Positions 16,327-24,463 of a stretch of 64,000 bases of DNA are shown here, one piece after another. The notes under the pieces were generated by a model. That model was not told the origin of the DNA, did no database searches, and was given only the letters and a program-made list of their open reading frames with translations. Within the stretch, counting starts at the first letter, position 1; each line of letters starts with the position of its first letter. The DNA is from an uncultured Eubacterium sp. Lineage in GTDB: Bacteria; Bacillota_A; Clostridia; Lachnospirales; Lachnospiraceae. Location of the stretch: contig CAJUSH010000009.1 in NCBI GenBank assembly GCA_910589045.1, forward strand, positions 1 to 64,000, given 5' to 3'. The position numbers were made by a program, and so were the translations under genes.

Positions 16327-17394
16327 TTATTTAGAGCAGCCATAGTACGCCCCGTACCAGCGCGCGAATGCCCGGAGCCCTTCACGCAGCGGCGTGCACG
16401 GGCGGAAGCCGAAATCCCGTTCCAGCTCGCCCACATCCGCGTAGGTCGTCTCCACATCGCCGGGCTGCATGGGAACAAGCCGCTTGTGCCCCTCAAAATC
16501 ATAGTCTGCCGGAAGCACCTGCGCTGCCACCAGCTCCTGCTGCAAAATATCCACAAAATCAAGCAGGCGCTCGGGGTGGCTGTTGCCGATATTATAGATC
16601 TTATAGGGCACGCCGTCCTCCGTCCCTTCCGGCGTCCGTTTCATGACACTGCAGATTCCCGCAATGATGTCGTCGATATAGGTGAAATCCCGCCAGCAGT
16701 TCCCGTAATTGAAAATCTCAATCGTCTCTCCCCGCCGAAGCTTATCCGTAAATCCGAAATACGCCATGTCCGGGCGCCCCGCCGGGCCGTACACTGTAAA
16801 AAACCGCAGCCCCGTGCACGGAATCCCATAGAGCTTCCCGTAGGCATGTGCCAGAAGCTCGTTGGATTTTTTCGTCGCCGCATAGAGGGACACGGGATGA
16901 TCCACCGGGTCCTCCGTGGCGTAGGGTATCTTTTTGTTGGAGCCGTAGACGCTGGAGCTGGATGCATACACGAGATGCTCCACGCCGCGCCCTCCGGCGT
17001 CCCGGGAGTGGCGGCAGGCCTCCAAAACCTCGTAAAACCCAATCAGGTTGGACTGCACGTAGTCATCCGGATGGTCAATGGAGTGGCGCACCCCTGCCTG
17101 GGCCGCCAGGTTCACCACGAGCTGCGGTTCATACGCCGAAAACACGCTCCGCAATGTCTCCCGGTCCGAGATATCGCCCTTCCGGAACAAAAACCGCTTC
17201 GCTCCAGGCAGGTCCCGCAGCCCTGCAAGGCGGCTTTCCTTTAAGCCCACATCATAGTAATCGTTGAGGTTGTCGATACCCACCACCCGCACATCCGTTT
17301 CCCGTGTAAGCAGTGCCCGTACCAGATTCGCACCGATAAAGCCCGCCGCCCCGGTAATCAGAACGGTTTTTCCCGCTAAGCTTATATTCGCCAT
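16327..17394 (-). CDS. UDP-glucuronate 4-epimerase-like SDR
   Basis: 355 residues; AAAGGATG precedes the ATG. It is an extended short-chain dehydrogenase/reductase with TGAAGFIGANLVRAL (NAD binding), DNLNDYYDVGLKESRL (characteristic of UDP-glucuronate epimerases), ASSSSVYG and the catalytic YAATKKSNE (Y-x3-K). The FTVYGPAGRPDMA segment is also typical of this group. It interconverts UDP-glucuronate and UDP-galacturonate. As first gene of the minus-strand run and neighbour of ugd, it fits uronic-acid supply for the envelope polysaccharide. The specificity call rests on the DNLNDYYD pattern and the pairing with ugd. Confidence 0.92.
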   Translation of the reverse strand: MANISLAGKTVLITGAAGFIGANLVRALLTRETDVRVVGIDNLNDYYDVGLKESRLAGLRDLPGAKRFLFRKGDISDRETLRSVFSAYEPQLVVNLAAQAGVRHSIDHPDDYVQSNLIGFYEVLEACRHSRDAGGRGVEHLVYASSSSVYGSNKKIPYATEDPVDHPVSLYAATKKSNELLAHAYGKLYGIPCTGLRFFTVYGPAGRPDMAYFGFTDKLRRGETIEIFNYGNCWRDFTYIDDIIAGICSVMKRTPEGTEDGVPYKIYNIGNSHPERLLDFVDILQQELVAAQVLPADYDFEGHKRLVPMQPGDVETTYADVGELERDFGFRPCTPLREGLRAFARWYGAYYGCSK

Positions 17395-17476
17395 ACATAC
17401 ATCCTTTTTTCATAATTGTAATTATTCAGCCTTCGGTATCATAACGATTCGGGGCAGTGATGCGCATTCCTGCCCC

Positions 17477-17514
17477 GTGAACAGTCACGAGCTATTCGTA
17501 ACTGTTCACTCCGG
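17477..17514. repeat. Intergenic inverted repeat copy
   Basis: GTGAACAGT (17477-17485) pairs with ACTGTTCAC (17501-17509); the right arm reads GTAACTGTTCACTCCGG, the family consensus. It lies in the divergent intergenic region, just upstream of the promoter at 17515. Confidence 0.65.
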
Positions 17515-17543
17515 TTGCACTTTTTTGACCGGTATGCTATATT
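17515..17543 (+). promoter_or_regulatory. Promoter of the 17583 gene
   Basis: -35 TTGCAC (17515-17520), 17-base spacer, -10 TATATT (17538-17543). The start codon follows 40 bases later. Confidence 0.6.
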
Positions 17544-17582
17544 TTTAGCAGCAAACATCACCCGAAACAGGAGGCTCTATCC

Positions 17583-18530
17583 TTGAACAAAAATAACTCT
17601 GCGGGCGCAGTCCGGCCCGATACGCTGCTCATCTTTGAGCGCCCCGAGCTCTACTTTTTCCCGGCGCTGTCGCCCTTTGTCTGCCCGGCCTTCGGCGTTC
17701 CCCGACGCAGCCTGCGCTATCTCATCTACAAGGTGCTCTATGTGCTGCATCTGCCCGGCACCCATCTGTTCTGGGGCAGCTGGACAAAACAGCTTACAAA
17801 GGCAAAACGGGTCATCATTTTCGATTACGGCTACCAGCGCGGCATGGAGCACTATATTCACCACGTCAATCCGGACTGCGAGGTATTGCTTTTTTTCTGG
17901 AACCTCATCACGCCGGGCCGCATCAACCACAGGCTCTTTTCCGACAAACGCGCGATCTACTCCACCGATCCCGGCGACTGCGCACGCTACGGCTTTCATT
18001 ATAACTCAATCTTTTACACCCGGCAATATTACCGCAGTCCGAAGGAACAAACCAACCGCCTGTTTTTTATCGGTCAGGACAAGGGACGTGCCCGTGCACT
18101 GCTTGCGCTGAAGCGCATCCTGACCCGCGCCGGTGTTTTTTGCGATATCCGCATTGTAAGCGGGGATAAGCGGCCTTCCGGCATCCGCTCCCTTGGGGAG
18201 CTTTACACGCCCCGCCGGCTCTCCTACGACGAATACCTGGAAACGGTGGAGGACTGCGATATTTTACTGGATTTTAACCAGAAAGGACAACAGGCGCTCA
18301 CCATGCGCGTCATGGAGGCGATCTTTTTATCCAAAAAGCTCATCACAAACAATGCCGCCATCCAGGGCTATGACTTTTACAACAAAAACAATATCCTCCT
18401 GCTTCCGGAAAACCCGGAGGATCTGACCCCGGAAGCGGTCCGCGCCTTTCTGGAAAAACCCTTCCTTCCGTATGCCGATGAGGTGCTTTGCTACTACGAC
18501 TTCGCAGCGTGGAAGGAGCGCTTCGACTAG
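17583..18530 (+). CDS. Glycosyltransferase-like protein of a polysaccharide locus
   Basis: 315 residues, starting at TTG with AGGAGG nine bases upstream. No close family name is certain. The C-terminal half looks like a GT-B donor domain: RLFFIGQDKGRARALLALKR, YDEYLETVEDCDILLDFNQKGQ, then LTMRVMEAIFLSKKLITNN and YDFYN, resembling capsular-biosynthesis proteins related to the CgeB/GT4 group. No signal peptide or membrane helix is seen. It has its own promoter and its last bases overlap the stop codon of the convergent flippase gene. Its position between uronic-acid genes and a flippase suggests a glycan-assembly role. Confidence 0.75.
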   Translation: MNKNNSAGAVRPDTLLIFERPELYFFPALSPFVCPAFGVPRRSLRYLIYKVLYVLHLPGTHLFWGSWTKQLTKAKRVIIFDYGYQRGMEHYIHHVNPDCEVLLFFWNLITPGRINHRLFSDKRAIYSTDPGDCARYGFHYNSIFYTRQYYRSPKEQTNRLFFIGQDKGRARALLALKRILTRAGVFCDIRIVSGDKRPSGIRSLGELYTPRRLSYDEYLETVEDCDILLDFNQKGQQALTMRVMEAIFLSKKLITNNAAIQGYDFYNKNNILLLPENPEDLTPEAVRAFLEKPFLPYADEVLCYYDFAAWKERFD

Positions 18531-20050
18531 CGGGCCGTACCCCTGCGCACACCCACGAGGGTCAATATGCTGCGCATCCGCTCGCTCCTGCAAAAGACAG
18601 CCGCATTCAGCAGAAGCGGAAGCCCGACGGAAATCAGGACGAGGAGCACAAAATGCAGGCTGCTTCCCGGCCGGTACAGCGCGCTGCCAAGCAGACGCAC
18701 CAGCGCCGCCTCCGCAGCCCCCAGAAGCAAATACTGCATCAGCTCAAGCACATATTCCCGCATGGAAATGTTCAAATAGATCCGGTAGAATACAAAAATC
18801 CGGCAGCCCGCCTGGAGGATGTACGCCGCAAGCGTGCCCGCCAGCACGCCGAATATGCCCCACGCGTCCACCAGCCCAAGGGATAAGAGCATGTTGCAAA
18901 GGGCGGATACAGCTGCAATATTCCGCTCCTTATCAAACAGACCCGTCACCCCCATCACCATGGCAACCGGAAGACTCAAAATCAGAATGTAAAAATTGAG
19001 CACGCACGCCCCCACCACATTCATTTCAAGCGTATAGCTGTCCGTGAGCCAGAAATCTCCCACAAAGGGACTTGCCGCCGCATACACGCCGCAGCCCGCA
19101 GACGCGCCGAACAGGAAAAACAAAAAGGTGACAAGCCGCAGCATTTCCTCGTCCTTCCCGTAATCCTTCTCCACAAACATCGCCCCCACACTTGGCTGAA
19201 GCGCGTTTGAGAGCGCCAGTGCGATGTTCGTAAGGGAATTCGTGATCAGACAGTAATTGTTGTAAAGCCCCGCAAACGCCACACCGATAAAGCCGGAGAC
19301 AATCACGTTGTCCGTGGAGACTAACAGCTTGCCCGCCAAACGCACCACAAAAATATTTTTGATGTTGGCGAACACCTTTTGTTTCAGCTCCTTTTTCAGC
19401 GGCTTTCCCCATAGTCTCCGCACATACGGGTATTTTTTATACACATAACCCGAGATCCAGAGATTACTCAGCGCCTCCACACCGATGTTGACAAGCAGCG
19501 CCAGCGCATAATTTCCGGTATACTCCACAAGAAAAATGACGGCAGAATAGTTCGCAAGGTTCACAAGGAGCGTGACAATGCTCACGATATATTCCTGCTG
19601 GTCCGCGATCAGGAGGGAACGCCGAAACGACAGCAGATAGGAGAGCGCCGTCCGCAGCAGCCACAGAACGTAGATCAGCCGCACATAGCCGACGGAAAAG
19701 GGATTGTCCTTCAAAAGCAGGTGCACAAACGGCGCGGCCAAAAGCCCGAGTCCCATGATCACCACGGCAAAAATGTTGTACGCCCTGCGGTACAGGTTCA
19801 TCAGCCCGGCGATCGTCTCCTCGTCCCGCCCCGCCAGTGCCTGATACAGGTTGTAGACGATGGCGGTGGAAATCCCAAGCTCCGAGACGGACAGAATCGC
19901 GATGACATTTGATACGACGCCGTTCAGCCCCACAAGCGCCTCACCCAGCTTCAGATTCAGAACACGCTGGCTCACAAAGCCGATAAGAATCAGCACAACC
20001 TGGCCAAGCAGCCCAAAAAAACTGTTGCGCATGACATTTTTGATCCGCAT
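18527..20050 (-). CDS. Polysaccharide flippase (Wzx/MOP superfamily)
   Basis: 507 residues from ATG 20050 with GGGGTG upstream; a GTG nine bases earlier is also possible. It is an integral membrane protein of the MATE-like oligosaccharide flippase type, with about 12-14 hydrophobic helices. The N-terminus MRIKNVMRNSFFGLLGQVVLILIGFVSQRVLNLKLGEALVGLNGV is typical of Wzx proteins. It probably moves lipid-linked repeat units across the membrane for the polysaccharide assembled by the neighbouring transferases. It is separated from the upstream leader-protein gene by a strong terminator, so it needs its own promoter, which I could not identify. It overlaps the convergent gene by the stop codon only. 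Confidence 0.9.
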   Translation of the reverse strand: MRIKNVMRNSFFGLLGQVVLILIGFVSQRVLNLKLGEALVGLNGVVSNVIAILSVSELGISTAIVYNLYQALAGRDEETIAGLMNLYRRAYNIFAVVIMGLGLLAAPFVHLLLKDNPFSVGYVRLIYVLWLLRTALSYLLSFRRSLLIADQQEYIVSIVTLLVNLANYSAVIFLVEYTGNYALALLVNIGVEALSNLWISGYVYKKYPYVRRLWGKPLKKELKQKVFANIKNIFVVRLAGKLLVSTDNVIVSGFIGVAFAGLYNNYCLITNSLTNIALALSNALQPSVGAMFVEKDYGKDEEMLRLVTFLFFLFGASAGCGVYAAASPFVGDFWLTDSYTLEMNVVGACVLNFYILILSLPVAMVMGVTGLFDKERNIAAVSALCNMLLSLGLVDAWGIFGVLAGTLAAYILQAGCRIFVFYRIYLNISMREYVLELMQYLLLGAAEAALVRLLGSALYRPGSSLHFVLLVLISVGLPLLLNAAVFCRSERMRSILTLVGVRRGTAR

Positions 20051-20098
20051 AATGTTCACCCCTTATGCTTTTTATGAAACAGAGAAATCCCCTGCGTA

Positions 20099-20128
20099 TA
20101 AAAAGCGCTGCATCATGCAGCGCTTTTT
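20099..20128 (-). terminator. Strong terminator, near-perfect hairpin
   Basis: AAAAGCGCTGCAT pairs with ATGCAGCGCTTTT around a single base, with T-runs possible on either strand. It lies 14 bases past the stop of the leader-protein gene at 20142 and isolates it from the flippase gene. Confidence 0.85.
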
Positions 20129-20141
20129 CTTTCAAAGCTTG

Positions 20142-20813
20142 CTAAATACCGTAGGGATCATCGTTCGGCCCCTTGCCGGATGCCTCCCAGCGCGGCTTGA
20201 GCGAACCGATCATATTGAAATACCGGTTGGAACCGGACTTTTGCAGACCGCAGCCGTCCCCGGTATCCGCAGGACAGCCGGTACAGCCCAGCACCTCCCT
20301 GCAGCCCAGTTTCATGCCGCCCCACGCGCCCTCCCGCGCGCCCTGCCATACGCCGTTCATATACCGGCTCTCGCAGGTAATACGCGCAGAAGCCTGCATC
20401 TGCGCATCCTCCGCCAGACCGTCGTTTTCCGGCTCCTTTACATCCGGGTCAGGCTTTGCGGCTGCCCCGGCATCCGGGTCGTCCGGAACCGCATCGGGAA
20501 CCTCTCCCGGTGTCTCCTCCGGCTGTGCGTCCGCTTCCGTCCCGGCATCCTCCGGTACGTCCTCCGGCGTCTCTTCCGGGATCTCGCTCTCCGCAATATC
20601 CCCCTCAACGTCTGTCTCCGGCTCTCCGCCCACAGAGTCTTGTGCACCGCCTGCCGCATTTTCCGCCGCAGCCACATCCTGTGCATACTCATAAGGGTCC
20701 GTGACCGGCTCCACCGTATCTCTCAGTGAAAATGTCTCCCCGCTACTGAACATGTACACGCCCTCTGCCGGTTCCTCCGCCATAACCACGGCAGGCCGCT
20801 CATAGTTTTTCAT
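20142..20813 (-). CDS. YxxP-leader protein with Cys-rich C-terminus, candidate RiPP-like precursor
   Basis: 223 residues from ATG 20813; AAAAGGAG lies nine bases upstream, while an ATG two codons earlier is too close to it. Three parts are visible. Residues 1-25 begin MKNYERPAVVM and end EGVYMFSSG, a short leader-like block with the YxxP pattern found in lasso-peptide and related precursors. Residues about 30-140 are a low-complexity acidic linker rich in Glu, Asp, Pro and Ala. Residues about 145-223 contain five Cys (TC, LGC, LGC, TGC, DGC), many Gly and several aromatic residues. There is no signal peptide, so export would need a dedicated transporter. It lies downstream of nucleotidyltransferase and SCP2-like genes. 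I know no named family; the precursor role is inferred. Confidence 0.8.
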   Translation of the reverse strand: MKNYERPAVVMAEEPAEGVYMFSSGETFSLRDTVEPVTDPYEYAQDVAAAENAAGGAQDSVGGEPETDVEGDIAESEIPEETPEDVPEDAGTEADAQPEETPGEVPDAVPDDPDAGAAAKPDPDVKEPENDGLAEDAQMQASARITCESRYMNGVWQGAREGAWGGMKLGCREVLGCTGCPADTGDGCGLQKSGSNRYFNMIGSLKPRWEASGKGPNDDPYGI

Positions 20814-20951
20814 AGCCATCCTCTCCTTTTCCTATACAATAACTTCCATAACATATGGTTTGCTGTGATGCGGTTTTAGTCCCTCGCGCAATCTTCCAGA
20901 TACGCGTAATATTAAAGCTAATTTAACTATAGCACCCCGGGCTATGCCGCG

Positions 20952-21299
20952 TCAAGGAAGGTTTGCGCTTTTCTGTTTTTTCCCCACGACCTCCTTTAAA
21001 AGCAGCGCCTTTCCGAGGTCGCCCTCCACCCGAATCTTTTTCAGCGTAAAGGCCAGAACCGGGTCAAGCCTTCCTTCTATGATCTTTAAAAGCGTCTCGG
21101 CCTTGCAGGTGATGCACACGTCCCGGTCGTAATACTCATACGGCTCCACATATGCCTTCCCCTCCTTCAATTCCAGATAAAACGCGCCTGCCGCCTCGCC
21201 CTCGATGTTGAACTGGAACGCCACATGCTCCGTCACCTTTGACACGTCCCCATGCTTAGCAATGTCCTTTACCTGCTCTACCAACTGTTCGTACGTCAT
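20952..21299 (-). CDS. SCP2 sterol-binding-domain-like protein
   Basis: 115 residues from ATG 21299, with AAAGGAG eight bases upstream; the open frame extends further but without a start signal. It resembles the single-domain SCP-2 lipid-binding fold: AFQFNIEGEAAGAFYLELKEGKAYVEPY, then CKAETLLKIIEGRLDPVLAFTLKKIRVEGDLGKALLL, where the 'G.l.p..a.....i.v.Gd...a..l' ending is characteristic. In bacteria such small proteins bind acyl chains or hydrophobic ligands. The upstream nucleotidyltransferase gene ends 37 bases before this start, so the two are co-transcribed; the leader-protein gene follows after 138 bases. A role in lipid handling or in protecting a hydrophobic modified peptide is conceivable but unsupported. 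Confidence 0.8.
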   Translation of the reverse strand: MTYEQLVEQVKDIAKHGDVSKVTEHVAFQFNIEGEAAGAFYLELKEGKAYVEPYEYYDRDVCITCKAETLLKIIEGRLDPVLAFTLKKIRVEGDLGKALLLKEVVGKKQKSANLP

Positions 21300-21336
21300 A
21301 ATTCTTTCTCCTTTTTTATGCTTATCATTTCTTTTC

Positions 21337-22617
21337 TCACTCAAATAAATGCAGCCGCTCCACCAGCCGCCCCCGCTGACCGGCACTGCGCACGATCTCC
21401 GCCACGGTTGTTTTTCGCAGCGTGCGGTTGTTGTGCAGAAAACGCAAAAGCGTAAGCACCCACAGCAGCGGCCAGAGCAGCGGACATTTCCCCGCCCGCG
21501 GATAATTTAAGCTCATCTGATGGTGAAACGCCCGCACGTAGGCGAAAATTCCCGATCCGTGAATCGCCACCATACGCCCCTTTTCCGACTTTCCGAATTC
21601 CTCCGCGTCGATGATCTCCCGCAAAAGCGCATCCAGATATGTATCGCTCTTCACCGATGCTGCCCCGGGAGTCAGAAACGGCTCCGCCGCGGCCTCGTCC
21701 ATGCCAAGCTCCCGCACGCACAGCGCCGTCACCGCCGCCGCAAACTGCTCCACCTTCAGCGCCCGGATCAGCCGCAAGGCCTCTTCGGCCTCCTCCCGGG
21801 GCTGCTTTTCCCAGAACACCACCCAGTCACAGAGCAGCTTCAGCCCGAAGCCTGCGGTGAGAAAATGCTGCAGGAGATGTAAAAGAAGCTCAAAGCCGTG
21901 GTAGGCACCGGTGAGTACCGGGAGCGGGACGCCCATGCACGCCTGCGTGCGCACCGACCTTCGCGCCGCCTCCATACATTTCATCACCTGCTCATTTGTC
22001 GCCTGATTGTCAAACGGCTCCACCATCATACGGTGCAGCTCCACCTCAATATTTGCCCTTCCGATCATGCACACATGGTGCAGATGCAGCCGCGGACCGT
22101 TCTCCGCGAAGCCGTGGCGCTCTAAGCATGCAACCGCCCGGTCGGTATCCTCGTCGGAAAAAAGAAGCAGATCCACGTCGCCCGACTTGCGAAGCTCCGG
22201 CTCGGGAAAAAACTCCGCGGTAGCAGCGCCCTTTAAAACCGCCGCACCGATGCCCTCATCCTGCAAAATACCGACGAGATATTTCGTGTAAAACAGCAGC
22301 CGGTAAGCGTGCACGACTGCCTGCGCCGTCTGCTTTTGCAGCATATCGCGCATCGGCTCGTCCAGGCCGGGATACGCGCACCACGTCCCGCAGATGAGGG
22401 GCACAACCGCGTGTGCCTGTGCCAGCGCAAAAAGCTTCTGCGCATCCACGCCCTGCAAAAAATCCCACTGCTCGGGCACCCTTTGCTTTAGGGAATATTC
22501 CAGCAGCCTGACCAGGCACCGCTCCCCGGGGTCTGCAGGCCTGCTGCCGCTCTGTTTGATTTTATCCGCTGCTTTTCTACTATCCATCTCTTCTGCCGCC
22601 AATTTTCTCCAAAACAC
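21337..22617 (-). CDS. Nucleotidyltransferase family protein (PF14907-like)
   Basis: 426 residues if started at GTG 22617 (AAAGG 11 bases upstream); an ATG at 22587 would give 416. The catalytic block is VLKGAATAEFFPEPELRKSGDVDLLLF, combining the Lys-Gly loop and the paired Asp of nucleotidyltransferases in the arrangement of the NTP_transf_5 family. The remainder is helical (ELLLHLLQHFLTAGFGLKLLCDWVVF). This family recurs in lasso-peptide and other RiPP loci with HPr-kinase homologues and S24/S26 peptidases. In this window the kinase and peptidase lie about 13 kb away. It may transfer a nucleotide or nucleotide-derived group to a peptide or sugar. The downstream genes encode the SCP2-like and leader proteins. 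Confidence 0.85.
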   Translation of the reverse strand: MFWRKLAAEEMDSRKAADKIKQSGSRPADPGERCLVRLLEYSLKQRVPEQWDFLQGVDAQKLFALAQAHAVVPLICGTWCAYPGLDEPMRDMLQKQTAQAVVHAYRLLFYTKYLVGILQDEGIGAAVLKGAATAEFFPEPELRKSGDVDLLLFSDEDTDRAVACLERHGFAENGPRLHLHHVCMIGRANIEVELHRMMVEPFDNQATNEQVMKCMEAARRSVRTQACMGVPLPVLTGAYHGFELLLHLLQHFLTAGFGLKLLCDWVVFWEKQPREEAEEALRLIRALKVEQFAAAVTALCVRELGMDEAAAEPFLTPGAASVKSDTYLDALLREIIDAEEFGKSEKGRMVAIHGSGIFAYVRAFHHQMSLNYPRAGKCPLLWPLLWVLTLLRFLHNNRTLRKTTVAEIVRSAGQRGRLVERLHLFE

Positions 22618-22652
22618 CTGCTTTACGGCCTTTGCAGCAAATGCGCAGGCCC

Positions 22653-22678
22653 GGGTGTGAAAAGTAACAAACCGTTAC
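22653..22678 (-). repeat. Intergenic repeat copy with GTAAC/GTTAC ends
   Basis: GGGTGTGAAAAGTAAC is the inverse of the family consensus, followed by AAACC and GTTAC. A run of nine C (22678-22686) abuts it. Confidence 0.55.
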
Positions 22679-22765
22679 CCCCCCCCATATCAACGAAAAC
22701 CATTTTTATCATAGCATTTTTTCGCTTCGAATGATATACTAACCTTAAATTTTCCGGAAGGAGAT

Positions 22766-22797
22766 GTAACGGTTCAGCCCTGCGGCTTTACGGTTAC
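22766..22797 (+). repeat. Hairpin repeat between Shine-Dalgarno and start codon
   Basis: A 32-base dyad with ends GTAAC and GTTAC, inner arm AGCC/GGCT and loop CTGC: 14-base arms with three mismatches. GGAAGGAG lies at 22756-22763 and the ATG at 22808, 44 bases apart. Removing the hairpin leaves 12 bases, a usable spacing. Confidence 0.6.
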
Positions 22798-22807
22798 AAA
22801 AAACGCT

Positions 22808-24463
22808 ATGCCAAACTCTTCCCCTAAAAAAAAGACAAACCGATGGCTGGTCATCCCCGCCCTGCTCGTCGCCCTCGCCTCCGCAGCCTTCATCGCAGCC
22901 ACGCTGCTTCAGCGGGCGGCAGACGGCTACTACCGGCAGCGCTATCTGGACTTTGCTTTTACAAACGACCACGACTACACGGAATCCGCGCAGGCACTGG
23001 ACAATCCGGAAGGCGGCTTCTACTGTCTCCACGGCTATCTGCTCTCCGAGGATACCACGGAGGAATCCCTCGACGAGCTGCTGGCGAGAGATATCCGGCT
23101 AAACGAAAGCGACGGCCTGGTGCTGCTGGAAATCAACCTTCTGCGCTATCGCGACACGCCGCTTACCGATGCCGCGCTGACGCAGCTTCGACGCATCCTG
23201 GACGCATGGGAGAAGGCAGATTACCGGCTTATCCTGCGCTTTCTCTATGACTGGGACGGCAACGCTGCCGCCACGGAGCCGCAGGCGCTCTCACAGATTC
23301 TGGAGCATATGACCCAGGTCGCACCCGCCGTAAACGAACACGCCGCCTCCGTTTACCTGCTCCAGGGCATTTTTGTCGGCGCCTGGGGCGAAATGCACGG
23401 CAGCGACCATATGCAGGCCGAGTCCATGTGCGCCCTCATGGAGCACTTGAACGAAGTCATCGACCCCGGCATTTTCCTCGCCGTGCGCACCCCCGCACAG
23501 CGCCGCACGATCTTAAATTCCGCCGAAGCCTTTCCGGACAACAGCGGGCTGGCCCTTCGTCTGGGGCTTTACAACGACGGTATGCTCGGTTCCGACATCG
23601 ACCTTGGGACCTACGGGGACGTGGATCAAAGCACCGCCTCCTCCCTGAGCGACCGCTGGCTGCGCGGGCAGGAGCTGGACTACCAGGATGCACTCTGCCG
23701 CTATGTGCCAAACGGCGGGGAGGTGGTGATCGACAATCCCCTCAACGACCTTGCCGCCGCCATCGAAGCGTTCCGCGTCATGCATGTATCCTACCTCAAC
23801 CGCAGCTACCAGCTCGAGGTGCTCGACAAATGGCGGGCAGATACCATGCAGACCGACGACAGCTGGAACGGCATGGACGGCTTCACCTATATCGAGCGGC
23901 ATTTAAGCCCGCGCTACCGCTGCACCGGAGCCGATGCATCTGCCTTCAACTTCTGGGAGGACGACACCGCGACATGCTCCCTCACCCTCACCAACACCGC
24001 CTTCGCCGGTGCCCGACGGCCCCTGGCCTGCTGTCTTCGCATCGTCTCCGCGACGGATAACCGCGTCGTTTTTGAGCAGGACATTGATCCCGGCACCCTC
24101 GATGCAGACGCATCCACTGAAGGCACAGCCTCCGGCGCAGATGCGGCCGGCGGCACGGAAGAAACCGGCCCCCCGGCTGTCGCCGATCGCCTGCAGACCC
24201 TCTGCAACGGTGAAGAAATCCGCGCCTTTGTCACGCTTCCCCTGCGCGAACTTGCCGACGGCACCTACCGCATCCTCCTCTCGTGTGAATACACACGGGA
24301 CGGACAAAGGCTCGCGCTTGCAAACGACCTGCCCGAAACCGAACACGGCTACGAGATCGCCTCCTTTACCCTGAGCAGAACGCCCGCCGCAGCGCCTGCC
24401 GGCAGAGAGCTGATCCGGCGGTACCTCTCCCATTGGTCCGCGCAGCGCGCATTAGCAAAGTAG
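22808..24463 (+). CDS. Membrane-anchored DUF4874/DUF4832 protein
   Basis: 551 residues. One N-terminal membrane anchor lies at about 13-35 (WLVIPALLVALASAAFIAATLL); the rest is extracytoplasmic. It matches DUF4874 (FYCLHGYLLSED, VLLEINLLRYRD, LRFLYDWDG, QGIFVGAWGEMHGS) followed by DUF4832, a pair thought to form a TIM-barrel glycoside-hydrolase-like enzyme; the conserved GEMH and a downstream RTPAQRR are visible. The ATG has no nearby ribosome binding site unless the intervening hairpin is folded. The last 38 codons overlap the end of its convergent paralogue. Next to a Pel-type operon it may trim or process the exopolysaccharide, which is an inference. Confidence 0.85.
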   Translation: MPNSSPKKKTNRWLVIPALLVALASAAFIAATLLQRAADGYYRQRYLDFAFTNDHDYTESAQALDNPEGGFYCLHGYLLSEDTTEESLDELLARDIRLNESDGLVLLEINLLRYRDTPLTDAALTQLRRILDAWEKADYRLILRFLYDWDGNAAATEPQALSQILEHMTQVAPAVNEHAASVYLLQGIFVGAWGEMHGSDHMQAESMCALMEHLNEVIDPGIFLAVRTPAQRRTILNSAEAFPDNSGLALRLGLYNDGMLGSDIDLGTYGDVDQSTASSLSDRWLRGQELDYQDALCRYVPNGGEVVIDNPLNDLAAAIEAFRVMHVSYLNRSYQLEVLDKWRADTMQTDDSWNGMDGFTYIERHLSPRYRCTGADASAFNFWEDDTATCSLTLTNTAFAGARRPLACCLRIVSATDNRVVFEQDIDPGTLDADASTEGTASGADAAGGTEETGPPAVADRLQTLCNGEEIRAFVTLPLRELADGTYRILLSCEYTRDGQRLALANDLPETEHGYEIASFTLSRTPAAAPAGRELIRRYLSHWSAQRALAK

